Positions 44,420 through 54,504 are shown, counted from the stretch's first letter. The stretch is DNA of 64,000 nucleotides from Balneola sp. EhC07 (GCF_001650905.1 NZ_LXYG01000017.1:372001-436000); one strand, 5' to 3'. Notes: generated by a model from the letters alone, not told the origin. Numbers and translations are program-made.

Positions 44420-45913
44420 GTGATCAATAAAGCATACACGTCGAAAGGAATTGTTTCCAATACTTTTTTCAGTATTGCAAGCAAAGTGTTTCCAATTATC
44501 ATCTCTTTGATCTGTATTCCTGTCATCATCAAAGGGTTAGGGGAAGAAAAGTACGGGGCATTTACAATAGCTTTGGTTTTTATAGGCTATTTCAATCTGT
44601 TTGATCTTGGTTTAGGTCGCGCTATTACAAAATTGATCTCCGAAAGAATTGGAAAAGACAGAGACAAAGAGATCGGTGATATCTTCAAAACGGGAGTAGC
44701 ACTCACATTTCTGCTGGGTATTATTGGAGGAGTGATATTCTACCTTGTCGCAGAACCTATCACTATAAACTTTCTGAAACCACCTGAGGATTTCTTAGAT
44801 GAAGTTATAAGGGGATTAACGTTTCTGGCAATAGGAATCCCTTTCGCGATCATGATAAACAGCTATCGTGGTGTACTGGAAGCTTTGCACGAATTTAAAT
44901 CAATTACGTTAGTACAAATCGTTTTGGGAGCGATAACTTATTTCGGAATTATAATTCTGATGGAGTTCACTAAAGATCTGGCTTATATCATCGCCTATAT
45001 GAGCGCGGTTAAATTTATTCATTTTGTTTGCTACAGGTTTATCACTAATTCAAAAATGAGTTACAGCCTTACAGATACATCATTTGAGAAAAAGTATATA
45101 AAAAATTTGTTCAGTTTCGGAGGGTGGATCACGGTATCAACTATTATAAGCCCGATAATGACGGCGCTGGACAGGTTGATCGTAGCTTCAAAAGAAGGGA
45201 TGGAGAACGTAGCCTATTATTCCACTTCAAGCGAAATAACCCAACGAGTGGGGATGTTGCCAAGTGCATTAGTGGGAGTCTTGTTTCCTGTTTTTTCAAG
45301 AAATCAGGATTTTAACGACGAACAAAATTCAAAGATCTACAAAGCAAGTTTTAATCTTCTACTCCTTGCCAGCGGTATCTTCGCTATAGTCTTTATCTGT
45401 TTTGGAGAAGATTTTCTTACAATTTGGATCGACGAAAATTTTGCAACAGAAAGTTTTTTGGTGCTTCAAATTATTACAGTTGGGGCTTTGTTTAATTTTC
45501 TTGCCAGAATTCCCTTTTCATTTATTCAGGGATTAGGAAGGCCTGATATCACTGCTAAATTTCATATCATAGAGTTGCCGGTGTTTCTGGTATTGCTGTT
45601 TGTGCTTACCGATAAATACGGAATTGTTGGAGCGGCATATGCATCTTCAGCCAGAATGTTACTGGATTTTATTCTATTACATATTTACTCTACCAGAAAA
45701 TTTAAGGTCGATCTCAGTATTCTGTCTCTTATACTAGGAGCGATTATTCCTGTAGCTTTATCCTTTTACATTTCCGGCGCAGGTTTGAGTTTCTCGGTAA
45801 AAGTTGGAGTAGTATTACTACTTATAGCAATTCTCACATTAGTTTTTTGGATGTACGTTTTTGATGAAAATTTAAGATCACGCATAAAAGGAATGATCGG
45901 AGGTAAGAATTGA
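44420..45913 (+). CDS. Polysaccharide flippase (Wzx-like, MOP superfamily)
   Basis: GTG start at 44420. 497 aa with about 14 membrane helices and the family opening TSKGIVSNTFFSIASKVFPI. It carries lipid-linked oligosaccharide across the inner membrane for Wzy. Divergent from the GT4 gene across 54 bp; its stop overlaps the next TTG start (TTGA). Confidence 0.87.
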   Translation: MINKAYTSKGIVSNTFFSIASKVFPIIISLICIPVIIKGLGEEKYGAFTIALVFIGYFNLFDLGLGRAITKLISERIGKDRDKEIGDIFKTGVALTFLLGIIGGVIFYLVAEPITINFLKPPEDFLDEVIRGLTFLAIGIPFAIMINSYRGVLEALHEFKSITLVQIVLGAITYFGIIILMEFTKDLAYIIAYMSAVKFIHFVCYRFITNSKMSYSLTDTSFEKKYIKNLFSFGGWITVSTIISPIMTALDRLIVASKEGMENVAYYSTSSEITQRVGMLPSALVGVLFPVFSRNQDFNDEQNSKIYKASFNLLLLASGIFAIVFICFGEDFLTIWIDENFATESFLVLQIITVGALFNFLARIPFSFIQGLGRPDITAKFHIIELPVFLVLLFVLTDKYGIVGAAYASSARMLLDFILLHIYSTRKFKVDLSILSLILGAIIPVALSFYISGAGLSFSVKVGVVLLLIAILTLVFWMYVFDENLRSRIKGMIGGKN

Positions 45914-46800
45914 ATAAAGGTCTTGTTTCAATAATTACTCCCGTATATAACGGTCAGGATTTTCTGGACAGAAGCATCAAAAGTGTGCTTGCCCAGACTT
46001 ACGAGAACTGGGAATTGCTTTTGATTGATGATGGTTCCTCAGATAATTCAGTACAGATTATAAAATACTATCTGGAAGACAACAGGATTAAACTTCTTAG
46101 AAACGAATCAAATTCTGGGATTCCGACTACCAGAAACAAAGGAATTGAAAACTCAACTGGTGAGTTCATTGCACTTCTTGATCAGGATGATGAATGGCTC
46201 CCTCATAAATTAGAAAAACAGGTAAACAGGTTTTTAGAAATCGATGATTCTTTTGGTCTCATTTATTCAAATGTAGAAGTTCGAACTGATCAGGGGATAC
46301 TAGCGGATCAAAAAAAAGAAATTGAACCGGAGGTAAGTATACAAAGCAATCTTGAATTAATGCTTAGCAGGAATTTGATAACCTCACCAACTGCAATGGT
46401 CAAAAGGAAGGCATTAGAAGAAGTAGGTTTGTTTGATGAATCAATTCGTTGGGGCGGGGATGACTATGATCTGTGGATACGAATCGCCCATAAATATAAG
46501 TTCGATTACATAGATGAAGTACTTTGTATCAGGCATGAACATCAGCAGAATTACAGTGCAGATAAAAAGCGGATGATGTTTAAAACCATTGAATTAGGCG
46601 AAAAATATGTAGAGCAATTTGGGTTGGAGCCAAGTTTATCTAGAAAGCTTAAATCGAATCACTACTATAGATATGGAATAGAATCGATCAAAAAGCTAAG
46701 GGTTTTATCAGGCTTGAGCTATGTGATTAAATCCCTGTTTATTTCTAAACAAGGATTTATTGAGTTGGGGAAGACACTCAGAAACAGATTCAGAAATTAA
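45910..46800 (+). CDS. GT2 family glycosyltransferase
   Basis: TTG start overlapping the flippase stop by 4 bp. 296 aa with the GT-A motifs VSIITPVYNGQDFLDRSIKS, LLIDDGSSDNS, ALLDQDDEW (DxD-like) and a WGGDDYDLWIR acidic motif. Cytosolic; adds one sugar to the repeat unit. Last plus-strand gene of the cluster, one base from the convergent Wza-like gene end. Confidence 0.86.
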   Translation: MNKGLVSIITPVYNGQDFLDRSIKSVLAQTYENWELLLIDDGSSDNSVQIIKYYLEDNRIKLLRNESNSGIPTTRNKGIENSTGEFIALLDQDDEWLPHKLEKQVNRFLEIDDSFGLIYSNVEVRTDQGILADQKKEIEPEVSIQSNLELMLSRNLITSPTAMVKRKALEEVGLFDESIRWGGDDYDLWIRIAHKYKFDYIDEVLCIRHEHQQNYSADKKRMMFKTIELGEKYVEQFGLEPSLSRKLKSNHYYRYGIESIKKLRVLSGLSYVIKSLFISKQGFIELGKTLRNRFRN

Positions 46801-46801
46801 A

Positions 46802-48514
46802 TTAGTTCCTTCTGAAGTTCTCAATTGCTAAGTACGTAGTGATCAAACCTGTAATGGTGGTAAGACCGGTCATGATCAATTGAGTTCGCTGATTTTTGAG
46901 TTGAGCTTTTTGAATTTCATAAGCCCTGCGTGCATTAAGCTCTTCAACAGGCTGCCGATCAACAAAGATCTTATCTCCGGAACTCAATTCTGTTTCTCCA
47001 ACTTTAAACCAGGTCGCATTACCTGCTTTCAATATAAAGATCCGTTCTTTGTCAGCTGAAAGCGCAAACCCTCCGGCTTGTGTGATATACTCATTTACAG
47101 TTTTGGTGCCCGAGTATCCGAAATATCCCGGATTGTTGACTTGACCAAATACAAAGATGGTTTGATCATCTTTAGGAATGTAAAGTCGGTCACCGTCAAA
47201 GATCCTTAACCCTTGTAGCTGTGAATTGTCAGTAAGGTCAATGAAAACCTGATTTTGAGAAAGTTTAGTTTCTGCATCTAAATACTCGAGACCCTGAAGG
47301 TATTGGTCAGAAGTTCTTTTCATCAGATCGGCATTGAACTGATTTGGAATTTCATTTTTACGCCCGCCACTTCGAACTAAATAGGCTGCAGCCGGTAATG
47401 CATCAGGGGATAAACCACCAGCCGTTTGCAATAACTCGAGTGCTGTTGTTGTTCCGCTTTCAATAGGGAAATTACCGGGAATATTTACTTCACCATAAAC
47501 CCATGCAGAAGCTGATTTATCAAATTCATCTCCAAATGGTGCAATAACCCGATCGTTTGGGAGTAGTTGAAAAGAATCCCAGTTATCAGACTCAACAACG
47601 ATTTGTTCAATTCCCGTGACGCCTCTTCTGTAAATATAAAGTTTAGAGGTGTCAGCAACTTCTTCAAAGCCACCGCCAAGTTCCAGTATAAGAGCAGGAG
47701 TGTCTCCTTTTTTATACTCGAATTCAAAGTCTGCTTTTACCGCTCCGGAAATACTAACTTTCGGAGTTTCACGATTGGTTGGGGTAACACTGATCAAGTC
47801 GCCGTCTTTAACAAAAGGATTACTCGACAGATCACCGGTCCGGAAATATTCTATAAGATCTGCTTCAGATTTAGTTCCATCATTATGAAAGATCTGGATA
47901 GACCTGAAGGAGTAATTTCCATTTTTGAGAAAATCACTCGAATTAGGAATAGAGTTGGATAAATCTCTGCTACCCGATGTTAAGGAAGAAAATATAGCCT
48001 GATCTATTCTTGATTGTGGTAAAGTCAGATATTTTCCCGGATAAGGAACTCCTCCGGTAACATGAAAAATTATTGGGCGAGGACTGTCAATAGAAATTCT
48101 GACGGAAGTACTGCTTATAGCGCTTTCGCCTGCAGTTTTAATTTTCTCTTCGGCTTCAGGAATAGTGAGAGAAGCAACTGAAACTGCTCCAATAGACGGT
48201 AATATCACATCGCCCTGAGAATTCACGAGAACACCGCGAACCATTATCTTTTGGGTACCCTCGATTTCAATAGAGATCAGGTCGTTTGAGCCTAATACAT
48301 AGCTTTCACGATCAATGATTCCCTCAAGCGGTTTGATTCTGGAAGCAAGTTGTGCACCTAACGGGTCCTGAAAATAAATTCCCTGTAATGCTTTTGTGAG
48401 GTCGAAATTAAAAGCATCCTCATTTTGCCCGTTTCTTTGAGCAGAAAGTAAAGAAGGTATCAGAAGAAAAAATAAAACGCCGAGAAATTGAGTGTAAAAG
48501 CGATGCTTGAACAT
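46802..48514 (-). CDS. Polysaccharide export protein (Wza-like, SLBB repeats)
   Basis: 570 aa with signal peptide ending LLSAQ. Poly_export domain around residues 70-160 (SYVLGSNDLISIEIEGTQ, then VRGVLVNSQGDVILPSIGAV). Several SLBB beta-grasp domains follow, including KVSISGAVKADFEFEYKKGD, VYGEVNIPGNFPIESGTTT and VFGQVNNPGYFGYSG. A C-terminal span is present (residues about 546-563). It should form the outer-membrane export channel. No lipobox is obvious. Confidence 0.88.
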   Translation of the reverse strand: MFKHRFYTQFLGVLFFLLIPSLLSAQRNGQNEDAFNFDLTKALQGIYFQDPLGAQLASRIKPLEGIIDRESYVLGSNDLISIEIEGTQKIMVRGVLVNSQGDVILPSIGAVSVASLTIPEAEEKIKTAGESAISSTSVRISIDSPRPIIFHVTGGVPYPGKYLTLPQSRIDQAIFSSLTSGSRDLSNSIPNSSDFLKNGNYSFRSIQIFHNDGTKSEADLIEYFRTGDLSSNPFVKDGDLISVTPTNRETPKVSISGAVKADFEFEYKKGDTPALILELGGGFEEVADTSKLYIYRRGVTGIEQIVVESDNWDSFQLLPNDRVIAPFGDEFDKSASAWVYGEVNIPGNFPIESGTTTALELLQTAGGLSPDALPAAAYLVRSGGRKNEIPNQFNADLMKRTSDQYLQGLEYLDAETKLSQNQVFIDLTDNSQLQGLRIFDGDRLYIPKDDQTIFVFGQVNNPGYFGYSGTKTVNEYITQAGGFALSADKERIFILKAGNATWFKVGETELSSGDKIFVDRQPVEELNARRAYEIQKAQLKNQRTQLIMTGLTTITGLITTYLAIENFRRN

Positions 48515-48521
48515 AAAGTAT

Positions 48522-49427
48522 TTAATTAATTTTAGCCCTGTATAAAGATACAGGGAGTCTTGCCATTACGATGCCCGCAATAACGGAAAGAGCACCAATA
48601 TATTGAAATAGGGTGAGTACTTCATCCAAAATAATCACTCCAAAAACCAATCCCAGAACCGGTACCAGATTTTGATAGGTCGCAGTCCGAACAGCTCCTA
48701 TTTTTACAATACCATTATTCCATATTAAGTACGCAATTCCAACAGAAAGCGTGCCTGAATATAATACACCTCCATATGCTTTTGGAGAAATAGAACTCCA
48801 ATCTATTTGAACCAGTGATGGGAGTCCGATCAATGAAAGACAAATAAATCCAATAAGCGCCATGAATGCAGAAAACTGAGTGGAATTATAGAACTTCAGA
48901 TACCTTTTGGATAATATAGTGTAAACAGCCCAAACGATTGCAGACATAATAGTGATGATATCGCCCAAAAAAGTCTCAGACTGAAATGAGATCTCATTAT
49001 TTCCACCTGCAACGATCAAAGCCACTCCTGAAAAAGCGAAGAGCACCCCAATAGATTTTACAGTTGTAAGTTTTTCGTCCGTAAAGAACTGAGATAGTAA
49101 AGCCACCCAAATTGGAATAGTGCCCAGCATTACTGAGGCATTAGCTGCTTTGGTCAGGTTTATTCCGACTATAAACAACATTTGATAAAGGAGGTTTCCG
49201 ATAAGACCGATACCTACCAAAGCCCAGAAATGTTCTCTCTTTACTTTGAGGGAAAAACCCTTTCTTTTGGCTGCATAATACAGCAATGCAAAGGCAAGGA
49301 AAAAGCGGATAGCATTAAAGCTGTATGGGTCAAATTCATTGAGCGCTATTTTTACAACGCTGAAATTTAAAGCCCAAATTACAGCAACACCAATAAGAGT
49401 TAGATCTGTAAGATATTTTTTTATCAA
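48522..49427 (-). CDS. EamA/DMT-family transporter
   Basis: 301 aa with ten predicted membrane helices in two EamA halves (AVIWALNFSVVKIALNEFDP near the N-terminus, then AIVWAVYTILSKRYLKFY in the second half). Probably exports a small metabolite or amino acid; substrate not predictable. Seven bases upstream of the Wza-like gene on the same strand. Confidence 0.85.
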   Translation of the reverse strand: MIKKYLTDLTLIGVAVIWALNFSVVKIALNEFDPYSFNAIRFFLAFALLYYAAKRKGFSLKVKREHFWALVGIGLIGNLLYQMLFIVGINLTKAANASVMLGTIPIWVALLSQFFTDEKLTTVKSIGVLFAFSGVALIVAGGNNEISFQSETFLGDIITIMSAIVWAVYTILSKRYLKFYNSTQFSAFMALIGFICLSLIGLPSLVQIDWSSISPKAYGGVLYSGTLSVGIAYLIWNNGIVKIGAVRTATYQNLVPVLGLVFGVIILDEVLTLFQYIGALSVIAGIVMARLPVSLYRAKIN

Positions 49428-49499
49428 TCGGGTAAAATTATGAGGCTGAAAATACGATAATCAGCCTTCTGAAACGATCGCAAAAAGATCCTGAAACAA

Positions 49500-51302
49500 T
49501 TATGCTTTTGCAGGTGTTGTTTCTTCCCCTTTCCCAAGCGTTTTATTGATATAAAGTTGCTGTACAATCGATAACACGTTGAAGATCAAATAATACAAAC
49601 TTAAACCCGAAGCAAAACTGTTGAAAATGAATAACAACATGACCGGGAAAATGTACTGCAATACCTTCATTTGCTGAGCCATAGGATTGCTTCCGCCTCC
49701 TCCACTCATACCGCCGGTTAATCTGCTCTGAAATACCATTGCTAACGACATAAGCAGTACAAAACCACCAATTGCATCACCTAAAAACGGAATAGAAAAA
49801 GGCAGGTTTATAATATAATCCGGAGCTGAAAGGTCACTTGCCCATAAGAATTCTTCCTGGCGAAGCAGAATAGAATTCTGGAAAAATCTCCAAAGAGTGA
49901 TCAGGATCGGGAATTGAAGAAGATTAGGCAAACATCCACCCAGAGGGTTCACTTTATTCTTCTTATAAAGCTTCATGGTTTCCTGCTGCTGCTTCTGCGG
50001 ATTATCTTTGTACTTGTCCTGCAGTTCTTTGAGTTGAGGCTGAAGCTCTCTCATTGCAGCCATACTCTTGTAACTCTTAAAGGTAAGAGGGGAGAGAACC
50101 AGTTTTACAGCAGCTGCAAATATAATTACCAGTACACCATAGTTACTGATGAATCCACTAAAGAATGTGAAAAAAGGAATTACAATAAAACGAACAAAGG
50201 GATCAGAGAACCAGCGAAGCCAGTTATATCCAACTTCAACCATGTCATAAGCATGCTCATCTACCTGTTTGATCTCATAGTACTTCAACGGACCAACAAA
50301 AAGCTTATAAGAAAGAGCTCCATCACTTGGAATGGAAGAGGTGATTGAAGCGGTGTACTTATGCTTTGTTAAAGGATCGTCGTTTTCACCGGTAACTTCA
50401 CCTGTCAGATAAGCACTTTCTGTTTGGTGTTGTGGCTTAATAAATTGTGTAAAGAACTTTGTTCTGGTAGCCGACCAATCAATATTTCCATTAAAAGTTT
50501 CTTCCTGACGTCCCGGCTCATCAACTTTAAATTTTTCCAGTTCTTCTCCAAGATATACATAAGCAGCTGCATCTATGCCTTCCTGCTTTTTATCTTTTTC
50601 AGAAACATTCAGCTTTGATGTCCAGCCGAAATCTACAGCTCTTCCAATAATATAATCACTAACACCAATGAATTGAACATCGAAGTCGATTTCATAAGTA
50701 TCTGCCAAGAAAGTGTAGGTGTAAACTATCTGGCGACCATCTTTGAGCTGAAGAGCATATTTGAGCTCTCGTGTATCACCTTCATTAAGTGTGAGAGAAG
50801 AACCGGTTGTGATTTGACTGAATAAAAGGTTCTGAGTATCTACATTCAGGTTTTCTGTAGTCAAAAACCCAAAGTTATATGCAGATTTTGTTGAGTCAGA
50901 GATCAGTTGAAAAGGAACTCCGCTCCAGGAATTATATTCTGAAAACGTAAAAGAAACAGGTCCGGCTCCCTTATTTGAGAAAACCGCTGTGTAAAGTGGA
51001 GTGGTAACCACAAATTGAGATCGTTCTGTAGCTTCACTGCTGGCAAATATACCGGATTGGGGAACATTAGCTTCCTGTTGATCAGTGGCTTGCTCTCTTA
51101 TCGTTGGCTGAGATGGAGTTTGATCAGTTACAGAAGGCGTAAAATCTTCACTTTCCGCAGCTTCGATTTGCGCTAAACTGTCTTGTCGGGCTCTTTCCGC
51201 AATTTGTGCAGCTCGTTCTTCTTCGCTGGGCATGCTTACAACAAACCAAGCCACCATTATTAAAAAGATCAGTCCAAGTCCGGTTGCGGTGTTTTTATCC
51301 AA
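49500..51302 (-). CDS. yidC: Membrane protein insertase YidC
   Basis: 600 aa, the long Gram-negative form. N-terminal anchor (residues about 5-23), an Ala/Gln/Glu-rich linker, a large periplasmic beta domain to about 355, then the conserved five-helix insertase core with YGVLVIIFAAAVKLVLSPLTF and PLGGCLPNLLQFPILITLWR. Inserts inner-membrane proteins alone or with Sec. Follows rnpA by 12 bp, the classic rpmH-rnpA-yidC order, lacking the small yidD gene. Confidence 0.94.
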   Translation of the reverse strand: MDKNTATGLGLIFLIMVAWFVVSMPSEEERAAQIAERARQDSLAQIEAAESEDFTPSVTDQTPSQPTIREQATDQQEANVPQSGIFASSEATERSQFVVTTPLYTAVFSNKGAGPVSFTFSEYNSWSGVPFQLISDSTKSAYNFGFLTTENLNVDTQNLLFSQITTGSSLTLNEGDTRELKYALQLKDGRQIVYTYTFLADTYEIDFDVQFIGVSDYIIGRAVDFGWTSKLNVSEKDKKQEGIDAAAYVYLGEELEKFKVDEPGRQEETFNGNIDWSATRTKFFTQFIKPQHQTESAYLTGEVTGENDDPLTKHKYTASITSSIPSDGALSYKLFVGPLKYYEIKQVDEHAYDMVEVGYNWLRWFSDPFVRFIVIPFFTFFSGFISNYGVLVIIFAAAVKLVLSPLTFKSYKSMAAMRELQPQLKELQDKYKDNPQKQQQETMKLYKKNKVNPLGGCLPNLLQFPILITLWRFFQNSILLRQEEFLWASDLSAPDYIINLPFSIPFLGDAIGGFVLLMSLAMVFQSRLTGGMSGGGGSNPMAQQMKVLQYIFPVMLLFIFNSFASGLSLYYLIFNVLSIVQQLYINKTLGKGEETTPAKA

Positions 51303-51314
51303 AAGTCTGCGGTT

Positions 51315-51746
51315 TTAAATAGTTTGATTTGTAGAAAGCAGTCGGTTACGGAGTTCATCCAGCATAGTTACCACATGAGTTTGAACTTCTGCAAATCTGA
51401 GATTTGTATTACGCGCAATGAGCACACAGTGAAGACCAACGCCCAGCTCCTGTACGGTCTGGATGATCTCATGCTGATTCAGACGAAATGATTCTCTCAT
51501 AACTCGTTTAGCATTATTTCTTTGTACAGCATTGCCTGTTTTTTTGGGTGAGATAAATCCGATTTTAAAATCCCACTCAGAAGTATTAAACGCAGTGTAG
51601 CGAAGATTCACCGATGGTGATTTAATGAGCGCTGTTCCGGAAAATAAATTCTGGAAGTTTCGCTTACCACGTAAGATTCGAGATTTAGGTAAGGTAAATC
51701 TACGAGGTGGAGCAACAGTTATGTTACTTTGCCCCTTTTCGCTCAT
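51315..51746 (-). CDS. rnpA: Ribonuclease P protein component
   Basis: 143 aa from ATG 51746 (GTG 51755 also possible). The start lies inside the 3' end of rpmH, in another frame, overlapping 23 bp. [19 protein letters not shown] is the usual beginning of RnpA, so 16-20 residues precede it. The RNA-binding RNR motif is present as [18 protein letters not shown]. Works with RNase P RNA in tRNA 5' maturation. Confidence 0.9.
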   Translation of the reverse strand: MSEKGQSNITVAPPRRFTLPKSRILRGKRNFQNLFSGTALIKSPSVNLRYTAFNTSEWDFKIGFISPKKTGNAVQRNNAKRVMRESFRLNQHEIIQTVQELGVGLHCVLIARNTNLRFAEVQTHVVTMLDELRNRLLSTNQTI

Positions 51747-51882
51747 CACTAACACTCAGCTTGTGGCGACCTTTAGCTCGTCGGCCTGCAATTACTTTGC
51801 GTCCGTTTTTTGTAGACATACGCTCTCTGAAGCCATGCTTGTTCTTGCGTTTTCTATTACTTGGTTGAAATGTACGTTTCAT
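51724..51882 (-). CDS. rpmH: 50S ribosomal protein L34
   Basis: 52 codons from ATG 51882 to TAA 51724-51726. It begins [20 protein letters not shown] and contains [18 protein letters not shown], both diagnostic for L34. It runs 6-8 residues past the usual end ([10 protein letters not shown]) because its tail is read through the rnpA start region. No dnaA gene or TTATCCACA-type box follows, so this is not an origin region. Confidence 0.93.
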   Translation of the reverse strand: MKRTFQPSNRKRKNKHGFRERMSTKNGRKVIAGRRAKGRHKLSVSDERKGAK

Positions 51883-51986
51883 TGGATTTGGATGTTTTTT
51901 GCGTTCAATTCGTATCCGAAAAAGGCTTTAAATATAAGGATTATATCCGAAAATCTTAACTATATTTTGAATATTATTTTAAACGC

Positions 51987-53180
51987 CTACTCTTCCTGAA
52001 CCGGGAAATTTAACTCTACTTTTGTGCCCTCATTTATGGCAGAAGAGATCAAGAAATTACCACCTTTTTGGTCTAATAAACGAAGTGCTTCCACTAAACC
52101 AATTCCAAATCCTTGTATACCCGAGTCCGTTTTCTGGGATTGTACATACTCGAGTTTATGCAGTGCTTCCAGTTTTTCTTTTGGAATCCCGGTTCCGTTA
52201 TCTTCAACGATAACTTTAATGAAATTGTAGTCCTTTACTTTAGTCTTACCAAAGGATATTTCAATAGAGCCTTCCACGGGAGAAAATTTTATAGCGTTAG
52301 AAACTACATTTCCGATAATGTTAATGATCTGATTGGGTGCCATTGTATTTATCGAGCAACTATCTGTGCATTGATTTTCAAAAAGCAGATCAATTTCTTT
52401 TAATGTACTTTGCATGGAATAAAGAGAACTTACTCTGTCAATGATTGTAGACACAGAAGTGCCAAACTCATTTTCATTCTTGTCTATTTCGTACTGAAGA
52501 CTTCCTTCCGCATATTCTAACAGATTTTTAGCAGATTGTTTGATCATGCCAATGTTCTTCAGGGTTTTATTATCCTCAATTTCAGTTTCCAAAAGGCTGG
52601 AAAATCCAATAATTCCGGAGAGGGGACCTCTGATATCATGCCGGGTTTTAGTAACCAGCTTCTCCTGTTTGTTGAGTTTCTCTGATTGAACACTAGCTTT
52701 CTTTTTCAAGACCAGATAGTCAGCTACCTGTTGATTGACTAATTTTAAACTATGTATTTGTTGATCGGTTAGATCAAGAGTTTCCGTATGCAGCAAGCAA
52801 GAAGAACCGATAAAAACACCTTTTTCATCTTTAAAAGGAAAACCTAAGTAGTATTTAAGATGAGGTGATCCCGTTACAAGTGGATGAACCTGAAACTGAT
52901 CGTCTTCCCGAAAATCCTCAATTTCATACATTTCTTCATTATTGATCGTGATATAACAAATAGATTCTTCCACAGGAATATGTTCAAATTCCATTCCACA
53001 TTCTGCGACTGTCCATTGGTTTTCATCATCGATCAAATTTATCTGAGAGTATAACGCTCCTGAAATATGGCAGATCAATTCTGAAAATCTTGCCAGTACC
53101 CGGTCCTTTTCGTTGTAGTCCAAAGAAAGTTCAAGAAGTGAAGAAGCCCGATTCTTACCCGAAATATTAGATGTATCCAT
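51987..53180 (-). CDS. Soluble GAF-domain sensor histidine kinase
   Basis: 397 aa without membrane spans. GAF domain about 20-160; H-box TRHDIRGPLSGIIGF with phospho-accepting His181. The HATPase region has N-box IIGNVVSNAIKFSP, G1 VEDNGTGIPKE and G2 GFGIGLVEAL. Senses an intracellular signal, unknown. No response regulator gene is adjacent, so it is an orphan in this window. The GAF lacks an obvious haem or tetrapyrrole cysteine motif, though several cysteines occur. Confidence 0.88.
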   Translation of the reverse strand: MDTSNISGKNRASSLLELSLDYNEKDRVLARFSELICHISGALYSQINLIDDENQWTVAECGMEFEHIPVEESICYITINNEEMYEIEDFREDDQFQVHPLVTGSPHLKYYLGFPFKDEKGVFIGSSCLLHTETLDLTDQQIHSLKLVNQQVADYLVLKKKASVQSEKLNKQEKLVTKTRHDIRGPLSGIIGFSSLLETEIEDNKTLKNIGMIKQSAKNLLEYAEGSLQYEIDKNENEFGTSVSTIIDRVSSLYSMQSTLKEIDLLFENQCTDSCSINTMAPNQIINIIGNVVSNAIKFSPVEGSIEISFGKTKVKDYNFIKVIVEDNGTGIPKEKLEALHKLEYVQSQKTDSGIQGFGIGLVEALRLLDQKGGNFLISSAINEGTKVELNFPVQEE

Positions 53181-53418
53181 AATAACCTATCTTAATTTAC
53201 CCATTATAGAGATTTAAACATCACATACACAATGTTTATCTCATGTAAAACCAAGTTACGAATAGTATCACGTTTGGGATTGGTTCAAATAAAGGCGACC
53301 TTAAGGAAGCAAGTTAAAGGTCAGGTATCGGCATTTCTTAGTAGTTAGTACAGTATTTGTTTTCCCTTCTCTAGTTTGTAAACACAATTTTTAATTTTCA
53401 CAGCCGAAAATGATAACA

Positions 53419-53437
53419 ATTCACAATTTTTGTGAAT
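53419..53437. promoter_or_regulatory. Inverted repeat in the csp upstream region
   Basis: ATTCACA-ATTTT-TGTGAAT, 7-bp arms, 38 bp before the cold-shock gene start. Could be an operator or part of the 5' UTR structure. Confidence 0.35.
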
Positions 53438-53474
53438 ACGATCTGTACATGTGAGCAATATTTATATTTTTATA

Positions 53475-53684
53475 ATGGAATACGGTAAAGTAAAATGGTT
53501 CGATGCAGAAAAAGGATTTGGATTCATCGCACCTGAAAATGGAAGCAAAGATGTTTTCATGCACAGAAACAACATCGAGAACCTTGGATTTAACGAAGGT
53601 ATCAAAGATGGAGAATCTGTAGAATTTAAAATTGAAGAAACGGACAAAGGACTCAGCGCAGTAGATGTGTATGTTCTTGAATGA
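53475..53684 (+). CDS. Cold-shock domain protein
   Basis: 69 aa from ATG 53475; an in-frame GTG at 53451 would add eight unusual residues. Single CSD with YGKVKWFDAEKGFGFI (RNP1) and DVFMHRNNI (RNP2-like). Binds single-stranded RNA or DNA as a chaperone. Monocistronic: a long non-coding region precedes it and an intrinsic terminator follows at 53705. Confidence 0.93.
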   Translation: MEYGKVKWFDAEKGFGFIAPENGSKDVFMHRNNIENLGFNEGIKDGESVEFKIEETDKGLSAVDVYVLE

Positions 53685-53704
53685 TCGTTAATTCAATGAT
53701 TTTC

Positions 53705-53739
53705 AAAAGCCCGGTTTCGAAAGAGGTCGGGCTTTTTTT
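53705..53739. terminator. Bidirectional intrinsic terminator
   Basis: AAAAGCCCG ... CGGGCTTTTTTT, a 9-bp stem with A-tract and T-tract, between csp (+) and pyrH (-), which converge on it. Confidence 0.88.
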
Positions 53740-53757
53740 ATGGAACAAGTTATTTAA

Positions 53758-54477
53758 TCACTCCCAAACAACCGTAGTTCCTTCGTCTTCTCCGTCTACC
53801 ACGATCTTCTTGAAATTCCCTCTTTCATTCATATTGAATACAATGATCGGAGTGTTGTTTTCGCGGCAAAGAGTGAACGCGGTAAGATCCATTACAGACA
53901 GGCGTTGTTTTAAAACATCATCACCGGTAATGCGATCGTATTTTTTGGCGTTGTCATTTTTCTCCGGATCAGAATCATAAATTCCATCCACTCTGGTTCC
54001 CTTCAGAATTACATCAGCTTCAATTTCAATGGCGCGTAATGCTCCTGCGGTGTCAGTGGTGAAGTAAGGATTTCCGGTTCCAGCTCCAAAGATTACTACG
54101 CGACCTTTTTCTAAGTGACGAACTGCTCTCCGGCGAATAAAAGGCTCGGCAATCGCCTCCATTCTGATGGCGCTCATCAATCTTGTTTGAACGCCTTGTT
54201 GTTCTAAAGCATCCTGCAAAGCCATGCTGTTGATCATCGTTGCAAGCATTCCCATATAATCGCCCTGCACACGATCCATTCCTTCAGTAGCTCCTTTTAC
54301 ACCACGGAAGATATTTCCTCCGCCTATAACTACACAAACTTCAACGCCTTCTTTCTGTACACTTTTTATCTCTTCAGCATATTGAGTGAGTATATCTCCG
54401 TCAATTCCGTGTCCCTGAGCTCCTAAAAGTGCTTCGCCACTGAGTTTTAAAAGGATGCGTTTGTATTTATTTGCCAC
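53758..54477 (-). CDS. pyrH: UMP kinase
   Basis: 239 aa hexameric amino-acid-kinase-fold enzyme phosphorylating UMP. Motifs [41 protein letters not shown], and [12 protein letters not shown]. Last of the rplM-rpsI-rpsB-tsf-pyrH block, but separated from tsf by an intrinsic terminator, so it may depend on read-through or its own promoter. The frr gene often following pyrH is absent. Confidence 0.95.
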   Translation of the reverse strand: MANKYKRILLKLSGEALLGAQGHGIDGDILTQYAEEIKSVQKEGVEVCVVIGGGNIFRGVKGATEGMDRVQGDYMGMLATMINSMALQDALEQQGVQTRLMSAIRMEAIAEPFIRRRAVRHLEKGRVVIFGAGTGNPYFTTDTAGALRAIEIEADVILKGTRVDGIYDSDPEKNDNAKKYDRITGDDVLKQRLSVMDLTAFTLCRENNTPIIVFNMNERGNFKKIVVDGEDEGTTVVWE

Positions 54478-54504
54478 TGTAGTTGGTTTTTGAAATTATG
54501 GGTC

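Noticed and set aside
51883-51986. Possible oriC next to rpmH
   Set aside because: No DnaA box (TTATCCACA type), no dnaA or dnaN gene nearby.
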